Assembly: GCA_038380795.1 (NCBI GenBank)
Contig: CM076268.1
Coordinates: 17,798,001-17,862,000, forward strand
Origin: Pyrocephalus nanus
Lineage: Eukaryota; Chordata; Aves; Passeriformes; Tyrannidae
Reading direction: 5' to 3'
DNA: 64,000 nucleotides
Below, in pieces: positions 1 through 13,932 of this stretch. The notes under the pieces are model-generated. The model saw only the letters and a program-made list of their open reading frames with translations. It was not told the origin of the DNA and ran no database searches. The first letter of the stretch is position 1. Each line of letters begins with the position of its first letter. A program made the position numbers and the translations under genes.

Positions 1-3000
1 ACAGTGATTTAATGAGCAGAATATTCCCTTTGTCAAGGTCTGATGCTAATAATAGACAGATGGCTGGCAGTTTGAAAATCAGTCAACACAAAATATTTGC
101 TGCATAAAACCCAAACCATTTCAACTTGAAAAAAAAGAACTGCTTATTCCACGGTCAGATTGTAAATGAATTGGCAGTAAATACAACCTACTGACAAGAT
201 GTGTTTATACTGCAGAAATCTTGAAAACACATATAGTGTATCTGATGTTAAGTGAATTATACATATGGAAAAAAGGAGCTGGGAAGAGGAATCCTGACAG
301 CGGGTAGAAGCAAAGCAGTGATGGGAAACAGCAGAACCAACAAAACAGGAGAAGTGAGGATGAATTTAATTGGCTAGTTTCTAAGAGACAGTTCTGCCAG
401 ATTCAGAATTAGGTAGTAGTTACACTTAGTGCTCTGTATTGTTTTAAAAAAGGCACTAAGAGCAAAATCCTTACAGGTGTGTCGGTTGGCTGCTGGGATC
501 AAGTGCACAATCTACTAGCATTAGGTATTCATTGATGTCCCTCCTGTTTCTTCACTGGATCAGCCAACTCAGCCAGACTGATAACAGTAATGTCTCATAG
601 CCTGAGTGTTGTGGGGAAGCCGAGGAAGGTGTTTCTAAATTATGATGGTCACCCTTGGATTTGGATCATTTATATCCCAGTCCTTTGTGAGGGCTAGTTT
701 TCAGTGCCTTTCTTGCAACCATTTGAAGGAATAACGAAAAGCCAGAAGGAAGATTTAGAAAGACACAAAGCAGCCCATGGAAGAACTGCAAGCAGTCTAT
801 TACAAAGAATATTTATGCAGTAGAATCTTATTTGTCAGCACTTGATGAAGAAAAAATTTACATTTCAAAAATAACAGCAATGATTAATCCTTAAGAGAAA
901 AAGATTTCAAATGTAGTCAGTGAAAAAATTCAGTGGTTCTCTATTCTAGATAAGATGGAAAGAATTTGAGCTTTGTAACATCACTGGAGATCTGCAAAAC
1001 AGTGACATGCTATACATGTTAAAGGCTCAATTTAAAGTTAATCTGAGTGTAAAGAAAGGGTGAGATCAGTCTACTGAGAACCTTTCAGAAGAGTCACCGA
1101 AACTAAGTAACGTAGTTTGGAGGAAAGTAGGCAGTCTCTGTCCTGGGAAGCAAAATAGTTACTTCTTCGTTCAAAATGAAAACCTCCGGTTTGACAAGGG
1201 AGCCATGATTTTTTTTCTGCTATAACCTAGTAATGCACATGAAAAGCTAAGTTTGACTCAGCTTTTTGGTCCTAAATATAGTCCTTTCAGGTTAGCAAGA
1301 GAGTCTCTGCAGACAAAAAAAAGCCCATTGGTAGAGGTTCTGCCATCTTCAACACAAGTTGTCCAGTAATGCAGTGCATCTGTAAGGCTTCCTTGGGCCC
1401 ATCTGGGTTTCTGGAGTGGTAACACCGCACTGACCATGGCTGGGAACAGGCTTTTCCTAGCTGCTCTACCCTTACACATTTACAGAATTTAGTCACACAG
1501 TTCGGAAGTAAAACATAAATTACAGCAGAGGCAGAGAGTAATTGACAGGTATGGGGGAAAGGGAGAAAGGACCTATTGTGTGAGAAGCAGACAGCACCGC
1601 TGACCTGAAAATATATTATTCTGTGGAAGTGCAAACCAGAGAGTCTGTGGAATTTGTTCTCAATTCACCATGAAAATGGTGGGCTGAGGCATCCATCCAT
1701 TTGATGTGGGTGGTCCTTAATGCATGTCATAATTTACACTTAAGGCATATACAATCCCTTGAAATTCCCTTCTTAGGAGGACCATAAAAACAGCGTTGCA
1801 TATGGAGCTCACTGGAGGTTTCTGCAAAGCTCCCCCATTGTCAGACATAAACACATCCTATTATTCTAGCTTAGGTCAGAGTTCAATGACTCCCCAAAGC
1901 TTATTTCAGTCCTAAGCTGATCCCACTGCAGTCCGGGTGGGCAAAATAGAAGTGTTTCCAACAAAGCTACTTTCCTCTGGCTCCGCTGCTCCATGGTCAG
2001 AAGCAAACCTGACTCCTCAGGCTGCAGGTTACCATACAGCTTATCGGTGAAATCAGCCTGCTCATCCCCAGGCTGTTTTCTGAAGGATTTTGTAAGCATT
2101 ACTGAAGTTTCCTCTTCGCTGTATAGGAGATCCTAGGACTATCATTAGCCTCATCTTCAAGAATAGGAATCGGAAGTTAGGAGACTTCATGCAGGGAATC
2201 CTTGTTAGCACAAGAAATAGATCACAGATGTGCCTTTGCCTCTGCTGCAAAGGCAGAGCCCGTCCCCTCACTGTGGCGCTTGGCCCCTCTCCTTGGTCCC
2301 AGATGTCAGTGCTGTGCTGCTGTGGTGGGCACTGCCCTGCTCCTGCACAGCCATTGCTGGAGTGCCTTGCTGCAGGGCTGGGTGGACCTGTGCCCCTCCC
2401 CTGAGCATCCTCCCTGAGCCCATCTCTGGCAGGGCAGCAGCAAGCAGTCAGGGGGAATAGCAATCTGCTAGGTCTGTGCAACGTGGCAGTTCCCTAGACT
2501 GAAGCTATCCCTTGCTCCCTGTATGCCAAAGCACTTTCCAAGGCCATTTGTTTCTGCTTGTGAGTATGGGAGGCACACAGGGCTTGGAGAACATCCCAAA
2601 GTGATTCCTTCAAGAAAGACACTGCTGCCTTTGGGGACAGCAACCCAGTGGCTGTCACTGCCCAGGACAGACGTCATGGATGGCAAGTGAGGAAGCCTTT
2701 CCTCTGCTGAAAAGAATAAGAAGGAGCTGCAGAAGGGTATAGACTTGGATCAGAGCTCTGGGCTGAATAAGCTGGGGAGAAAGCACTGCCTCCCACCCTG
2801 GGAACTTAATAGCAAAGGTTTTGCTTTGTACCTCATCTCAGCTGACATGAGGTAATCCTTTCTCTTTGGACTACATGGCTCTCCACGATAGCAGGTGAGA
2901 AATATTTTGGCCACAGCTGCAGTTCAGAGACTTCAAGAGCCAAATAAAGCAATGAAGGAAAAACAGAAAAAAAATTATGACCTCGGAATGTAAACAGAAT

Positions 3001-6000
3001 AAAAAGTGCTTCTTGTTAGCATCTTATAAAAACTGGATCAGGTGCCTGGGGAGAAAAGCAAGATATTTGACATCAAATTTCAATGTGTATCAGTGTTTGT
3101 TTCTTTTTTTTATTCTTCTGTCTCCCAGAATCAGGCAGTTTGCATCCTTAGACATGGGCTACAAAAGACCAGAAAGGCAACTCAAATTGAGAGGTGGGTG
3201 GCTGGACCTGGTGGTATTTTATTTCTACTGGAGAGAAAATAGCAGGGACAAGGAATGAACATACACAGCCTCTTTCCCTCCCATGGCCTTCCCAGGGGAG
3301 CTTTCCCTGCTCAACTCCTGACCAGCAGGCTGTTTCCCCCCTCTGAAATATTGCCCAATCCCTTCACCAGAAGTTTCCTGTGCTGACTGAAATATTAAAA
3401 AGGCCCAACAACATGGGGGAAGTTTGCTTATTTGTAGGACTGTATATACATGCCTGTTTTAGGCCCATCCTGAGGAAGAATTTCAGATATTTTGCTGGAA
3501 ATCTGGGGCCAGGGGTGTTATGGCCCTGGTGAGAAATGAGGGCTTCTGGTGATGCTTGCGACAGGAGTCAGGTTCAGTCAGTCAGTGGTGTCCCCATAAG
3601 ACAAACAGGCATCAGTGGGGAAGAGAAACCATGTGGGAACTGGACTCAGCCTTCAGGAATCTGCTGCTGGAGGGGGCAAACGGGGTCCAGGCCCATGGCC
3701 ACCAGAAGGGTCAGTGGAGGAGCACACAGCAGGGCTGCTTCTTCCCTTGCACATCCAAGCTCTAGCACTCAGTTGCACTTGGGGGTCTCCAGGGAGATTT
3801 GTTTTCCTTTTGAAGATCCCAGACCCAGCTTCCAGGAGAAACTCTGTAGGAGCCTCCTTGTAGGGGTAGGCTATGCTGGGACCTCTGCTCCCCACCATGA
3901 GGGCCCTCAGCGATGGTCCCTGAGGAGGGAAAACAAGGCAGCTGCTTGCATCCTGGGGCTATTATTTTTAGAGGCAGAGCAGCAGCAATTATTGCTCAGT
4001 CTGGCAGCAGGGCCTCTCTCCAGAAGCCAGATAGTGCAGGCTTCTGTGAGGCACTTCCTCACACTCTTCCCTTGCGGTGAGGGGCAGTGGCTCCCCCATA
4101 ACAGCCGCAGCAGCTGCCCAGGACCCCCCTGGTAGGAAGTCTTCACCTAGATCTTGGGAAACATCTGTGCTTCCTTCCACTGTGGGTTCTCAGTGTGGCT
4201 GGCTGTGTTGGCCAACAAAACTCCATACCCACCACCAACCTCACCAGGAGAAGGGACACGGAGAAGGTTTCTATGTACTAAACATTGATTTGCTAAGCCC
4301 TTGGAAACGGGTGTCTCAGGCAGCTGTGTTTATCTCTGTAAGCAGTTGGCACAGCAGGCTGCATCAATCCATTTCAAAGAACGGTTCTTTTCTAGATCCA
4401 GAGGAAAACCAGGTTTGAAGTGTTGTCTTTAAATAGACATATTAAATAAAAATGGTAGCAGCAGAAAACTGCTGCGTGCATCAAAATTGACTGAAGCATG
4501 AGACTTGGCAAAGATCAACATCCCTCTCATGCCGAGGGCTGCAGGGGCCCTAATAAACTTACAGCTGCTTTCCTCCTGAAGCTGTAGAGAGACCAGCTTG
4601 TGTGGAGTTTTGTATAGAACCTAACTGGAATGATGAGCTTGCTGTGTTTGGTCCTGTGAAGTCATGCTCCTGCTGCACCACTGTGTGGATACACACCGAG
4701 AAGAGAGGCCCACTGTGCTGCAGACACTTCACTTGCCTACTGAGTCTGGGGTCCCTTTGTCTATGTGCTGGCCAGACTGAGGATATTGGTTTTGCATGTT
4801 CTTCATTAGTATTATTTCAATGTTCTTTTTTTGCTGACAGTTTCTACAGAAAATAATGTTTTATTAGAAAATACTGTGACCCTTCCCAAGTTTCTAGTGT
4901 TGGATGACATTTGAGTTTGTGTGTGCATTGCAATTAAAATCTTAAATGGTTCCTAAAAAGAAAAAGAAAAAAACCCTAATATTTGAGACAGGGTGGATGT
5001 TTTCAAAAGAAAAATTAGCTGTTGCTTTTGAAAATTGATTTTCTGACAAATGATTATATTACAGCCATTCTTCATTAAAAAATAATCTGCTGACCAGCTG
5101 TAGCACATTCATGTTTCAAGCAAAAGGGAGAGACCTCCACGTGTCACAGTTTGGCTTGGACATTCAGAAGGTGGGAGGGGAAACAGTAGCCCAGGGGTTT
5201 TCCCCGAGCACTGGTACAAGCAGAGCATGGAGTGGTAGGCAAATCCTGCTGGGCTGACCATGTGTGTGGCCTCATATTGAGCACCTGCATCTACGTCTGG
5301 CACCCCAACACAACACTCCCTACCTCTGGAACGCTTAAGGAACACAAACCCTGTAGCCTACAGAACAGAGGTGTCAATCTGTTCTGCCAGGCTGAAAACA
5401 GGATGTCTGTCCCTCCACAGGGGGATCAATCTGATTAGGAGGTTAAAGAACATTAAGCCTTGGAGATGGAAAGCATAAGTGCAGCCCCTGAGCCCTCCAG
5501 TGACTCTCTGGAAATCACCATGACCATGGCACAGGCTTGAAATTCTGTTGCTTCCTGCAGGCATGTGGTGTAGAGGTGTCTTTTGAGGCACCATAGCACT
5601 AAAATAAATGCTGGCTGAAGGTGCAGAGAGCAGTGGCCCAGTTGTGAGAGCAGCTAAGAAGAAATGTCTGACACCCAGATGATACCCAGGCACTAAAAAG
5701 AAGCTACAATCCCTACAGTGTGCTGCCAGAGCTGAGCACTGCAGAATGTCCCATGATGTAAGCTGAAGGCTTCTCAGAGCAGGGTCAGGGCTGCAGCAGT
5801 GGGGCTGGATAATTGGCAGATTTCTCTTTTGTGAAGTTCTTGCTTTATGTTTGGTTTCTTTTTCTATAGCCCTTTTTTTTCTGTCTGTCTGAATGAAAGT
5901 GAGCATGTGTAGCTAAGGATCCCAAGTTAAAGCCTGCTCCTCTCAACATCCCAGAGCTCAGTGGTTGCTTTGTCGGATTTTTCCATACAGGATTTATCTA

Positions 6001-8599
6001 ATGGGATCCTAGTCTGCATTCTGAGCATCCTGGTACCTTTGGGCTGGTGACAGAGCACCAAACTTACAGAAGAAAAAAAAATACTGACAACTGCAGTTTT
6101 CCTTATCACTTACAAACCAACAACCAGCTCTGCCTCTATACATCTGTAAGCTAACTTGTGTTTGCCCAGCATGTGTTGTAACTAATTGCTGTGTTAACAG
6201 AATACTGAGTTCACGCAGCCAATGACTGTGCACTATTAGAGAGAGGAGTGAGGAGGCCAGCTGGTAAACTTGCTCTTTGCTTGCTATCCTTTCTTAGAAA
6301 TCAGAAGGGGATTTATGTCTGTTGTGGTTTTGCACAGAAAGGCAGTGGGTATGTGTGGCCTGTTCTAACTGCACAGGGGGTTGAGCCAGCCTTGCATTGG
6401 TGAACGTCTGCTAAACCTTGGCAAGCAGCAGGCATGAGAGTTGGAGGTCAGGGAGGTGAACCTTGGGCTTGCAACTAACAACAAACTGTGCCAAGGCTTT
6501 ATCCCCACGTTCTCATCCAGATGCAGCTCTCACTATCAGTGTGTGCAAAGTCCCAGGGGCTGATATTGAGGGAGCACTGCCTGTTGACAGCCTAGTACAG
6601 GAGGTGCCAACAAATTCCAGTGTTGTAAGCGAGGGGTACCGTGGTAATGGTACGAACATAACACCGAGGAGTCATGCTGCTGGGTTGCATTTTGCAAATG
6701 GAAAAATGCTCCACCACTTCTTTGTGACCTGCTTATCATACTGGTGGATCTATCAAAGGAGAGATATACTGAAATATGAGTGTGATAAAAGATGGGAAGC
6801 CATGCTGATGCTATTCCCCACAATTACTTGCTTTCCACAAATATTCCTGCAAGGAAAGCTCAGACCACAAAAATGCTTGTAGAAAACTCAGAGCTTCCTA
6901 TCAGCACTCCCAGGAGTTTGTATCATGGCCAGTTGTCTCCTGTGCCATTTGCTTTGTTGAGAGCAAGTGGGCACAAGTAAATGGAGTTGAATCCATCAAT
7001 GTCACAGCAGGAATCAGTTTGCTTCCCATGTATCATTAAGCTCCAGCAGTCCTCTCAGTGTTGTCAGTGAAGTGTGCTGAGCAAATATATGCCTGCTGGC
7101 TATATGCAGCAGTTGAGTGTTGGCATTGGACTACCAGCATGAAATCAGGTGTTGACCTGCAGCCCACCTCCCACTATGGAGGCACTCTGCCAGCAATCCT
7201 TACTGGGTTACATGAGGTATGGGCTTGGTGCCAGAAGTTCCCTGTCATGGCTTTAGCTAGGGCGTGCTCAGCAGATTTCCTAGCCTGGAACAAAAAGTCT
7301 TATGTCCTACCAAACTTCATCTAGGAGGGGGTGATCTCCTAGTCTGTGCTGTTGTCAGGGTTATCCAGCACTTCTTTCCCCATCACTCTCACTGCATATC
7401 ACCTGAACTGCTAGTCAGCAGCAGAGTTTGCTACCTGCTCCCTTGCTAGCACTTGGTGCATTTCAAATCAGGCCAAACTTGTGAGGTGATGGTTTTGCCA
7501 GTCAGTCAGTATATCTGAAACTCTCTTGTGGTATCTGTGCCCTGTATCTTCATGTGTGGGAGGAAACAACACTTCATTCAAGGAGGTGGCAGTGTCCCAG
7601 AGGACTCTGGCCTCACTTGTGTGAGGCAGTGGCTTTTTCTTCCTGTATCTGTACAGCAGTGAGCACAGAAAGGGGCCTGGCCTTAGACTGGTGTACCTAT
7701 GTGCCATCATAGTAATAGTAAACACAGAAGCATGTGATATTTGTCAGGGAAAAGCACAATAATCTATTCTGATTTTTTTTTTATTTGGCTATATACATTG
7801 CTGGAAAATTTGCGAAAACCTAGCCAAAGGAGTTGTATAAACTGTCTTAAATGTAAACCAGATACTGTCAATTTAGGGCATTTGTAGTGGTGGTGTAAAC
7901 TGAGCCAGAAATGCTGAGCTGGGAGTCCAGGAGACAGCCAAAATGCAGCCAAAAGTCTTTTCTCTGTGTTTAATTTAGTACAAGTGTGACTGGATAGGTA
8001 CCAAGCTGTGGTCCTGGTCACGGTCTGTGTAGGGAAACCTTAGGAGAAAGTGACTGGAGACTTTTGGTGAGAAATCACAGATCTTCGATCAAGTTTTATG
8101 ATGAGGTAACAAAAGTGGGCGAGTTGCTACCTGGAAAACCTGTCCTCAGGGCTCATCTGTTATGTTTATCAAAGTATATGCCTGTGAACCACTATGCAAG
8201 TAGAGGGGAGTTCAATCTGCCCGTGCCCAAGCAGACTGGAAGCTACAGGAGCAGAAATTGGGTGGCCTTATGCCTCAGCCAATAAACCTCACTATAACCT
8301 TCAGCTTGGTACCTGGAAACTCCTGGAAACTCCTGAGGGCTGAAGCTGCAGAGATGTGTCATGCAAAGGGCCATTCTGCCTCCCTTGGGTTTTATACTTT
8401 TATTTAAATACCTGTGGATGGGTACTGTCAGAAAGTGGGTTGGAGTGGTACCTTTGGGCCTGACTTATGCCTCACTGTTTTTTTTTGGTTGGCTCTGCAC
8501 CTGTGGATGTGTGGAGGTTAAACCTTTCACAGAAAGAATTTGCAGATGTAGTTCAAGCAAATTTTAAAGGTGACCGGTTCCAGCTTTGCATGAGCTGCC
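1..8599. other. Unique non-coding DNA, no gene seen
   Basis: No exon, RNA gene or interspersed repeat is recognisable here. Many short ORFs overlap on both strands without shared codon character. The longest, 199 codons on + at 3,536-4,135, lies in a locally GC-richer stretch and has no domain I recognise. Small local structures include a 9-bp perfect stem at 2,231-2,255 (arms TGCCTTTGC and GCAAAGGCA, 7-base loop), a 7-bp stem with an AAAA loop near 4,452-4,470 (GCAGCAG and CTGCTGC), and a 10-base tandem duplication at 8,312-8,331. Intergenic or intronic DNA is the simplest reading. Confidence 0.6.
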
Positions 8600-8860
8600 A
8601 AGGGAGGAAACTGCATGCTAGAACACTTCTCTTGGAGGTGTGGTCCAAACAGATCCAGAGGACTGAAAGCCATACAATTCAGCATGAAAATAAGGTGCAG
8701 ATTTTTTTACAGTGAAGAGAATTAACTACTGAAATAATTTACCAGAGGCTGTACTGGGCTCTCTATCATATGTAGTTTTTAAATCAAGACCAGATGTCTC
8801 TTTAAAATACAGCTTTCCTCAGCAGAAGGATGGGCTCAGCCCTCCACAGGGGATGATGTT
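8600..8860 (+). repeat. Old CR1-type LINE 3' fragment
   Basis: The stretch around 8,690-8,830 follows the 3' region of ancient sauropsid CR1 elements. A T-run and 'acagtgaagagaattaac' lead into 'aataatttaccagaggctg', then a 'tagtttttaaatcaagacc' block followed by a 'gatgtctctttaaaatac' block. This is the usual order on the element's sense strand. It is heavily diverged and the terminal octamer repeats are not visible, so both boundaries are approximate. This non-LTR retrotransposon relic encodes nothing intact. The family call rests on remembered consensus phrasing, not on an alignment. Confidence 0.7.
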
Positions 8861-11800
8861 CTCCAGCCAGTGTGATGCCAAACACCAGGTTGCTTGACTG
8901 TAACATTTCCTTCTGGATTTAAAAATCTATTGATACTGTGGACAAAAAGAACTGTGTACTCCATAACACAAAACATCTCTTGCATCCACTAAAAGCATCT
9001 GGGAAAGTCTGGCACATTTATGAAGAAGCTGGTCTGGAGTTGACTCTTGCAGTTTGCAGGAGAAGGTTTCCCTGCATGTGAAAAACCAGAGGCTGGATAG
9101 TGGCTGGGCAGATGCTGCAGATCCCCAGAATATTGGGGATCTGGCTGCTTACAGTTTAAAGGAAGAGCTGAGAATATTGATATATCCTGACTGCCTGCTG
9201 CTCCAAGGGTGCATAGGGTTGAGAGGGCTGATGGATTTTATGGGTGGGTTCCTATATGGGCATTTGTGCCTGGAACTGCCATGCTGCTGTAAGGTGATGG
9301 AACAGGGAAACATGTCAGGTCAAGTCTGCAATAAGTATGTTTGGACTGTAGGTGCAGGAAAAACAAGAGAAGAGGAAACGCAGCTCAGAGGTGCACTGAT
9401 AGCACTGAGTTTAGATGTAAGGTTCCACTCTCATCAGTGGCATCAAAACCAAGTTGGGAGGTGGGCATTCAGGAGGGAATGTGTAGCTGTGTTCCTCTTA
9501 GACTGGACAGTGGCTTGGATGCTGTGGGAACTTTGTTAAAGTCAGGCTTACTAAGTGAAGCTGTTCCAGAGAGAAAATAAAGAAAAACAAAGAAGAAAAA
9601 AAGAATCCATCCTCACCAGAAACTGTGGCTTTTCAGAGCAATCTCATATAAACTGCAAAATCCATGTAGTCAGCAGTCCTGGTTCCAGCTGCCCTGACGC
9701 TTGGAGAGGTGACACTGTGCAAACTGAGCTGCTAACAAGGTGAGAGGTGTGGGGGCACAACATGTGCTGCACTTGCCAGGCACTGGAAAATCCCTTTGCA
9801 CTGCATACTGTGCAGTCAGCAGGGTAGCCATGGTGCTGTTGTTGTGTTTCTACAAATTGTGCATCTCTTTCAAAGCTGATTGTTTATCCCTTGGCTGACT
9901 GAGGACATCCACATAATCCAGAACAAATAATTTTGATTCAGTGAGCACTGAACTCGCTTAACTACCTCTTCCAATCACAGCCATCACATTGGCAGGCTTT
10001 GCTGACAGATAATGCTTCATTTGGCAGACAAATTCCTGACATTTACAGCTTCTGCCTCGGTTCCATTAGAAACAGCCTGCATGGCAACACAATCCGGCCC
10101 CACTGGGTTCCTGGCTCAGTTCATTATCATTAGTTCTCTTAAAGGCACCCTCTAAAAATCTCTGTGCTTCCCCTCGCAGCACCTCACAGTGTCAATGCTG
10201 TAGCTTGCTTACCATGGGGAAAACAAGTCACAGCAAAACATAGGCTTGATCTGGGAAGCCTCTTCACAGTCATCACTCAGATTGAGTAGATGTCTGCAAG
10301 CTCTGTCTGAAACTGGGTTTATGTGAGAAGACACTAGTTGTCCCCACAAATTCCAGCACACTGCCCCTATGCATGAAGAAAAGGAAGTGCTTTACCACCT
10401 TGCTTGAGCTGGCTCGGGGCCAGAGGGCAGAGTACTCCCAAGCACCTGCAAATTGCGCCCTGGAAGTGCTGTGGTTACCCCTCTTCCAGTGGGCAGTGAA
10501 TGTGTGCTGCTCACTACAGCTGGTAGTTAATGCCTCTTCAGAACTCCAGCACCTCTCCACTCCTCCCAGGGATCCATTGCCAGGCTCGGACATGAAGCCT
10601 CCAGTGACTGCAATTCATAGGTGCCCATGCACTGGTCCAACTCTGCCTTCAATCTGCTGCCCCAACAACTGTGGAAATCAAGAAACACTGGCTCTGACAT
10701 TGATGCTTCTGACTTGCTTAATTGCATTCTCTGACTCTGTATTACTCTTAAGTCTTAGTGAACAGAATCATATTTCCCAAGATGTTCAAGTGCCTACAAA
10801 TGTAGGTGGGCTCCTAATGTGGTCTCCAAATACTCCTAAAGTTGCAAGCCAACTAATTACCCCACAAAAGCTACTTTCTGCCTATGTGGGAAGGGGCCAG
10901 TCCCAAAGGAACCAGACAGTTCAGTGTTTGCCTGAAATGATGAGTAGCAGGTAAGAGATGATTTTCCTCCTGTCCTCACCTGCATACCTTATAGCCAAGG
11001 CTATTGCACTGTTATACCATACTTGCTTTTAGATGCCTTTATTCAGCACCTTGTTCTGATCAGTGCCTGATGTTGAAATCATGAGTCCAAAGAAAAATGT
11101 GCATCCCAAGAACACCTTCAGGCTGTGACTCCAGACCAACAGACTCCTTTAACCTTCATTGTTTTTCTTGCCTTTTGTGCCATTAAAATGCTTGCTTCAG
11201 TTTTAAAACCCAGATTAAATACACAATCTGTATTTTCTAATGGCTGCTTTTGAGCTTTTCTGAAAAGAAGAGGGCACCAGAAGCAGCTTTTTTTTTTTTT
11301 CCCCTCACGTTTGATCCTTGCCTGTGATCACCTGACACACATCAGAGTAGAGCTTTTCCTCTGCTGCACAAGTTCATCCTCTTCTTTCCTACTCATGTCT
11401 TTCCTAGCTGAAGTGCTCTTTTGGAAGGCAGCAGACCAGAAGGAGTGCCCATGTGATAATGATAAGGGGTAGGGAGTCCCATATTCCTACCCTGCCTTTT
11501 CTTCTTGTACCAGCTATGCCCAGAAATATCTCTGACAACAAAGGAAAATTTTCTCAGTTCAAAACTGAAACTCTTTCAAACCAAAAATCACTACTTCAGC
11601 TAGAAATCATTCAAATAAACAAACAAACAAACAAACAAAAAACCACCACCTTGTACAGATTTATATTTTATCATTTAGTCACCTGAAGGGAGTTTTCCAT
11701 CTCGACTGCATTTGTCATTTCAGCATCTGGCCATGTCTAACTCTGCCCTGGTATTTGGAGGTGTTTGTTGTTTGCTTAGGCATCTTCAGAGGAGAGGTTT

Positions 11801-12960
11801 ATGTGCCCATATCCTAATATACACTTGGTGGCCAGGTGCCTATGTTGTGTTGTAGGACTGGGATGTTTGCCTGGCTGTCCCCAGGGAGAGCACTGGCCCC
11901 TAACACACCCATCTGGTAATCCTTCTTTTTCTCCTCCTGAGGCTTTGATATTTGCATGTTAGTGTTTTTATTATTCCTGGGATCTTTCCAGCCCTCTACA
12001 TGTCGTCTGGCAGAATAGTCCCCGCACATTCCTGCATTTATACTTTCTCCTCCATTTTCATCCTGACCCTCTGCGTGTCAAAAGGTTTTCTACAGAAGAA
12101 ATAAAACCTGTGTGCCCTGAAAGCTGCAAAGTCACAGACTAATCAGGGAACACTGCAGCAGGGTGATGAATATCCCTGCACAGCATTTTCTGCTGCAAAT
12201 AGGCCAAACCCAATTGACTTGAGAATGTTTTTTTACTATGACTTTTCTCAAGAGTAGGACTAATAACATTTTGACATGGCAGATGGGTTATAGTGCTTTC
12301 ATTCTGTTTACATGGCTGGGAACACGACCCATCTTACTTTTCATAGCTGCCATCTGTTGGTCAAATTCATTCCAGTGCAATCAACCAAGTCATGGTTTTG
12401 CTTTATTAATTGTTTGTTTTTGTTAGTTTGATTTTTTTTTCATTTGTTTTACTATGGTTTTAATTATTATTGTCTCTGGGAATTTAATTCTGGGCTTTTG
12501 GATCAGTGAGTAGAACAAATGCTTTTCCCAGTCTTGCCACTGTAAGACTGCTGCTTGAAAGAGCTTACTGATAGCATGAAATACTCTCTTTCTGCTTGCT
12601 TGCAAGTTTTTCAAAAAAATTAAGCAACCAAACCCAAACCTTTGAACAGGTGAGCACTCAGTCAAAGTGTTGGAATGATGGATCTGAAGTCTTCTCACAA
12701 TGCTTTGTCCAGGTCAACGGAGGACAATAATTAAAAGATCCGTATCAACATGGCTCAGATTTCAGGCAAATTAAGAGCTGAAGAATGCCAGGAGCCTCTT
12801 TGCCTTGAAAAAGAGAAAGGTCACATATTATTCCCTAAACTAAAGCTTCTTTCACAAATTCCACTACACTAAGATCATATCCAGTCCATTTTTACTAAGT
12901 AACGATTTGCTTTGTTTATTTTCATGAACAGTCCTTGTTTCTGCCTTGTAATTATGCTTT
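8861..12960. other. Non-coding DNA, no gene seen
   Basis: The stretch is mostly unique. A 193-codon + ORF at 10,373-10,954 has no recognisable domain and no splice or promoter context. Positions 9,900-10,150 read like complex unique sequence with several homeodomain-type TAAT or ATTA cores; see findings. A T run lies at about 11,288-11,300 and a (CAAA)n microsatellite at 11,613-11,643. Confidence 0.6.
11613..11643. repeat. (CAAA)n microsatellite
   Basis: About six near-perfect tandem copies of a CAAA unit are followed by extra A residues. This is a simple sequence repeat, probably length-polymorphic, with no coding role. Confidence 0.9.
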
Positions 12961-13013
12961 CATAGAATCATAGAATCATTAAGGTTGGAAAATATCTCTG
13001 AGATCATTGAGTG
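12961..13013 (-). repeat. CR1 LINE 3' tail, short fragment
   Basis: Two tandem CATAGAAT octamers start the element on + (equal to ATTCTATG repeats on -). They are followed by 'cattaaggttggaaaatatc' and 'tctgagatcattgag', a close match to the 3' end of a common avian CR1 subfamily. Only the last ~50 bp remain, which is typical of severe 5' truncation by target-primed reverse transcription. The 3' end is exact; the 5' limit is where the resemblance stops, near a GGGGTGGG. Confidence 0.9.
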
Positions 13014-13788
13014 GGGTGGGCACAGTCTGTTAACAGGGGGGTCCTCTGGGAGGAGGGCACCAAGGTGATTCAAATCCCCATAGCAACTCTGTGGATTTCT
13101 GCAAAGGAGCAAATGACACTGTGAAAAAAGGAGTTTAAGTCCCCATGGTGGTAAAAATGTAGGAGTGATTCTGCCACAGGCAGTGAAGTTATTCAGATAC
13201 AGGCAAGAAGCAAATCCTGCCCTCTCTTTTCTCAATATGGACAACAAGAATGTGCTTTCTGTCCCAAGTGGCACAGAAGAACAAGATGAGGTCTTTGTTT
13301 TGAAAGCCCTGGAAATCAGAGACTTTCAAAGCATTTGAAGGGAAATGCTATAATTTAAGAAGATTGTAGGGAAATTTTGTTTATGTAGCTGTTCAATTAC
13401 CTATAGAAAATGGAATATATGATGTTGAGAAAATGGTTGCAAGAGAAAAAAAACCCTTCTTAAAAGAAGCTGAAGATAGTGTCACTGTTGATTTCAGGGT
13501 AATCTTATTTTTAACTTCTGCTGAGAAATTTAGGCTATATCTGTGTATTTTTACAAAGTCCCTAGGGATCTGCTGCAAATTTCTTGTACTTTTGGGGAGG
13601 GAATGTGATTTTTTTTTTTTTTTAAGCTAGAAACTGGTCATATACTGCTTATTAGTTTTTAGCTGCATTTATATTTCTATCAAACAAAGTTCTGATAATC
13701 AATATAATAAAGCCTGTGTTTATTTTGCCAGAAAACCTTTTCTTTTTATTATAAAAAATCTCAGAGGAAAAACATCTGTTTAGGAAAA
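13014..13788. other. Non-coding DNA, no gene seen
   Basis: AT-rich unique sequence with a 15-base T run at 13,609-13,623. The short ORFs have no recognisable product. Confidence 0.6.
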
Positions 13789-13932
13789 AAAGAGTTTCCC
13801 TCTGACCAAAAAAGAACCCAAACAAACAAACAAAAAAACCCCTGCAAACAAAACAAAACACCAAAACAACAACAACAACAGCAGCAACAACAAAAACCCA
13901 ACCCAAAAAAACCCAAAACCAAAACAAACCTG
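13789..13932. repeat. A/C-rich low-complexity tract
   Basis: The + strand is almost wholly A and C, with runs of AAAC, AAC and AACCC-type units and one short GCAGCAGC interruption. On the opposite strand it gives a 91-codon ORF full of F, V and W, which is a composition artefact and not a protein. It resembles several T/G-rich tracts elsewhere in the window. Confidence 0.85.

Noticed and set aside
3695..3711. Second possible CTCF site (TGGCCACCAGAAGGGTC)
   Set aside because: The left half fits well, but the essential GGC of the core is replaced by GGG followed by T, so it is much weaker than the site at 63,050.
3536..4135. 199-codon ORF on +, the longest in the window
   Set aside because: It has no recognisable domain and no start or splice context. 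Other ORFs of similar length overlap it on both strands in a GC-richer patch where stops are rarer. Chance is the best reading.
5358..5906. 182-codon ORF on -
   Set aside because: No motif or homology is recognised, and no splice signals or conserved codon pattern can be judged from one sequence.
10373..10954. 193-codon ORF on +
   Set aside because: The translated sequence resembles no family I know, contains no ordered domain features, and lies in repeat-poor intergenic-type DNA.
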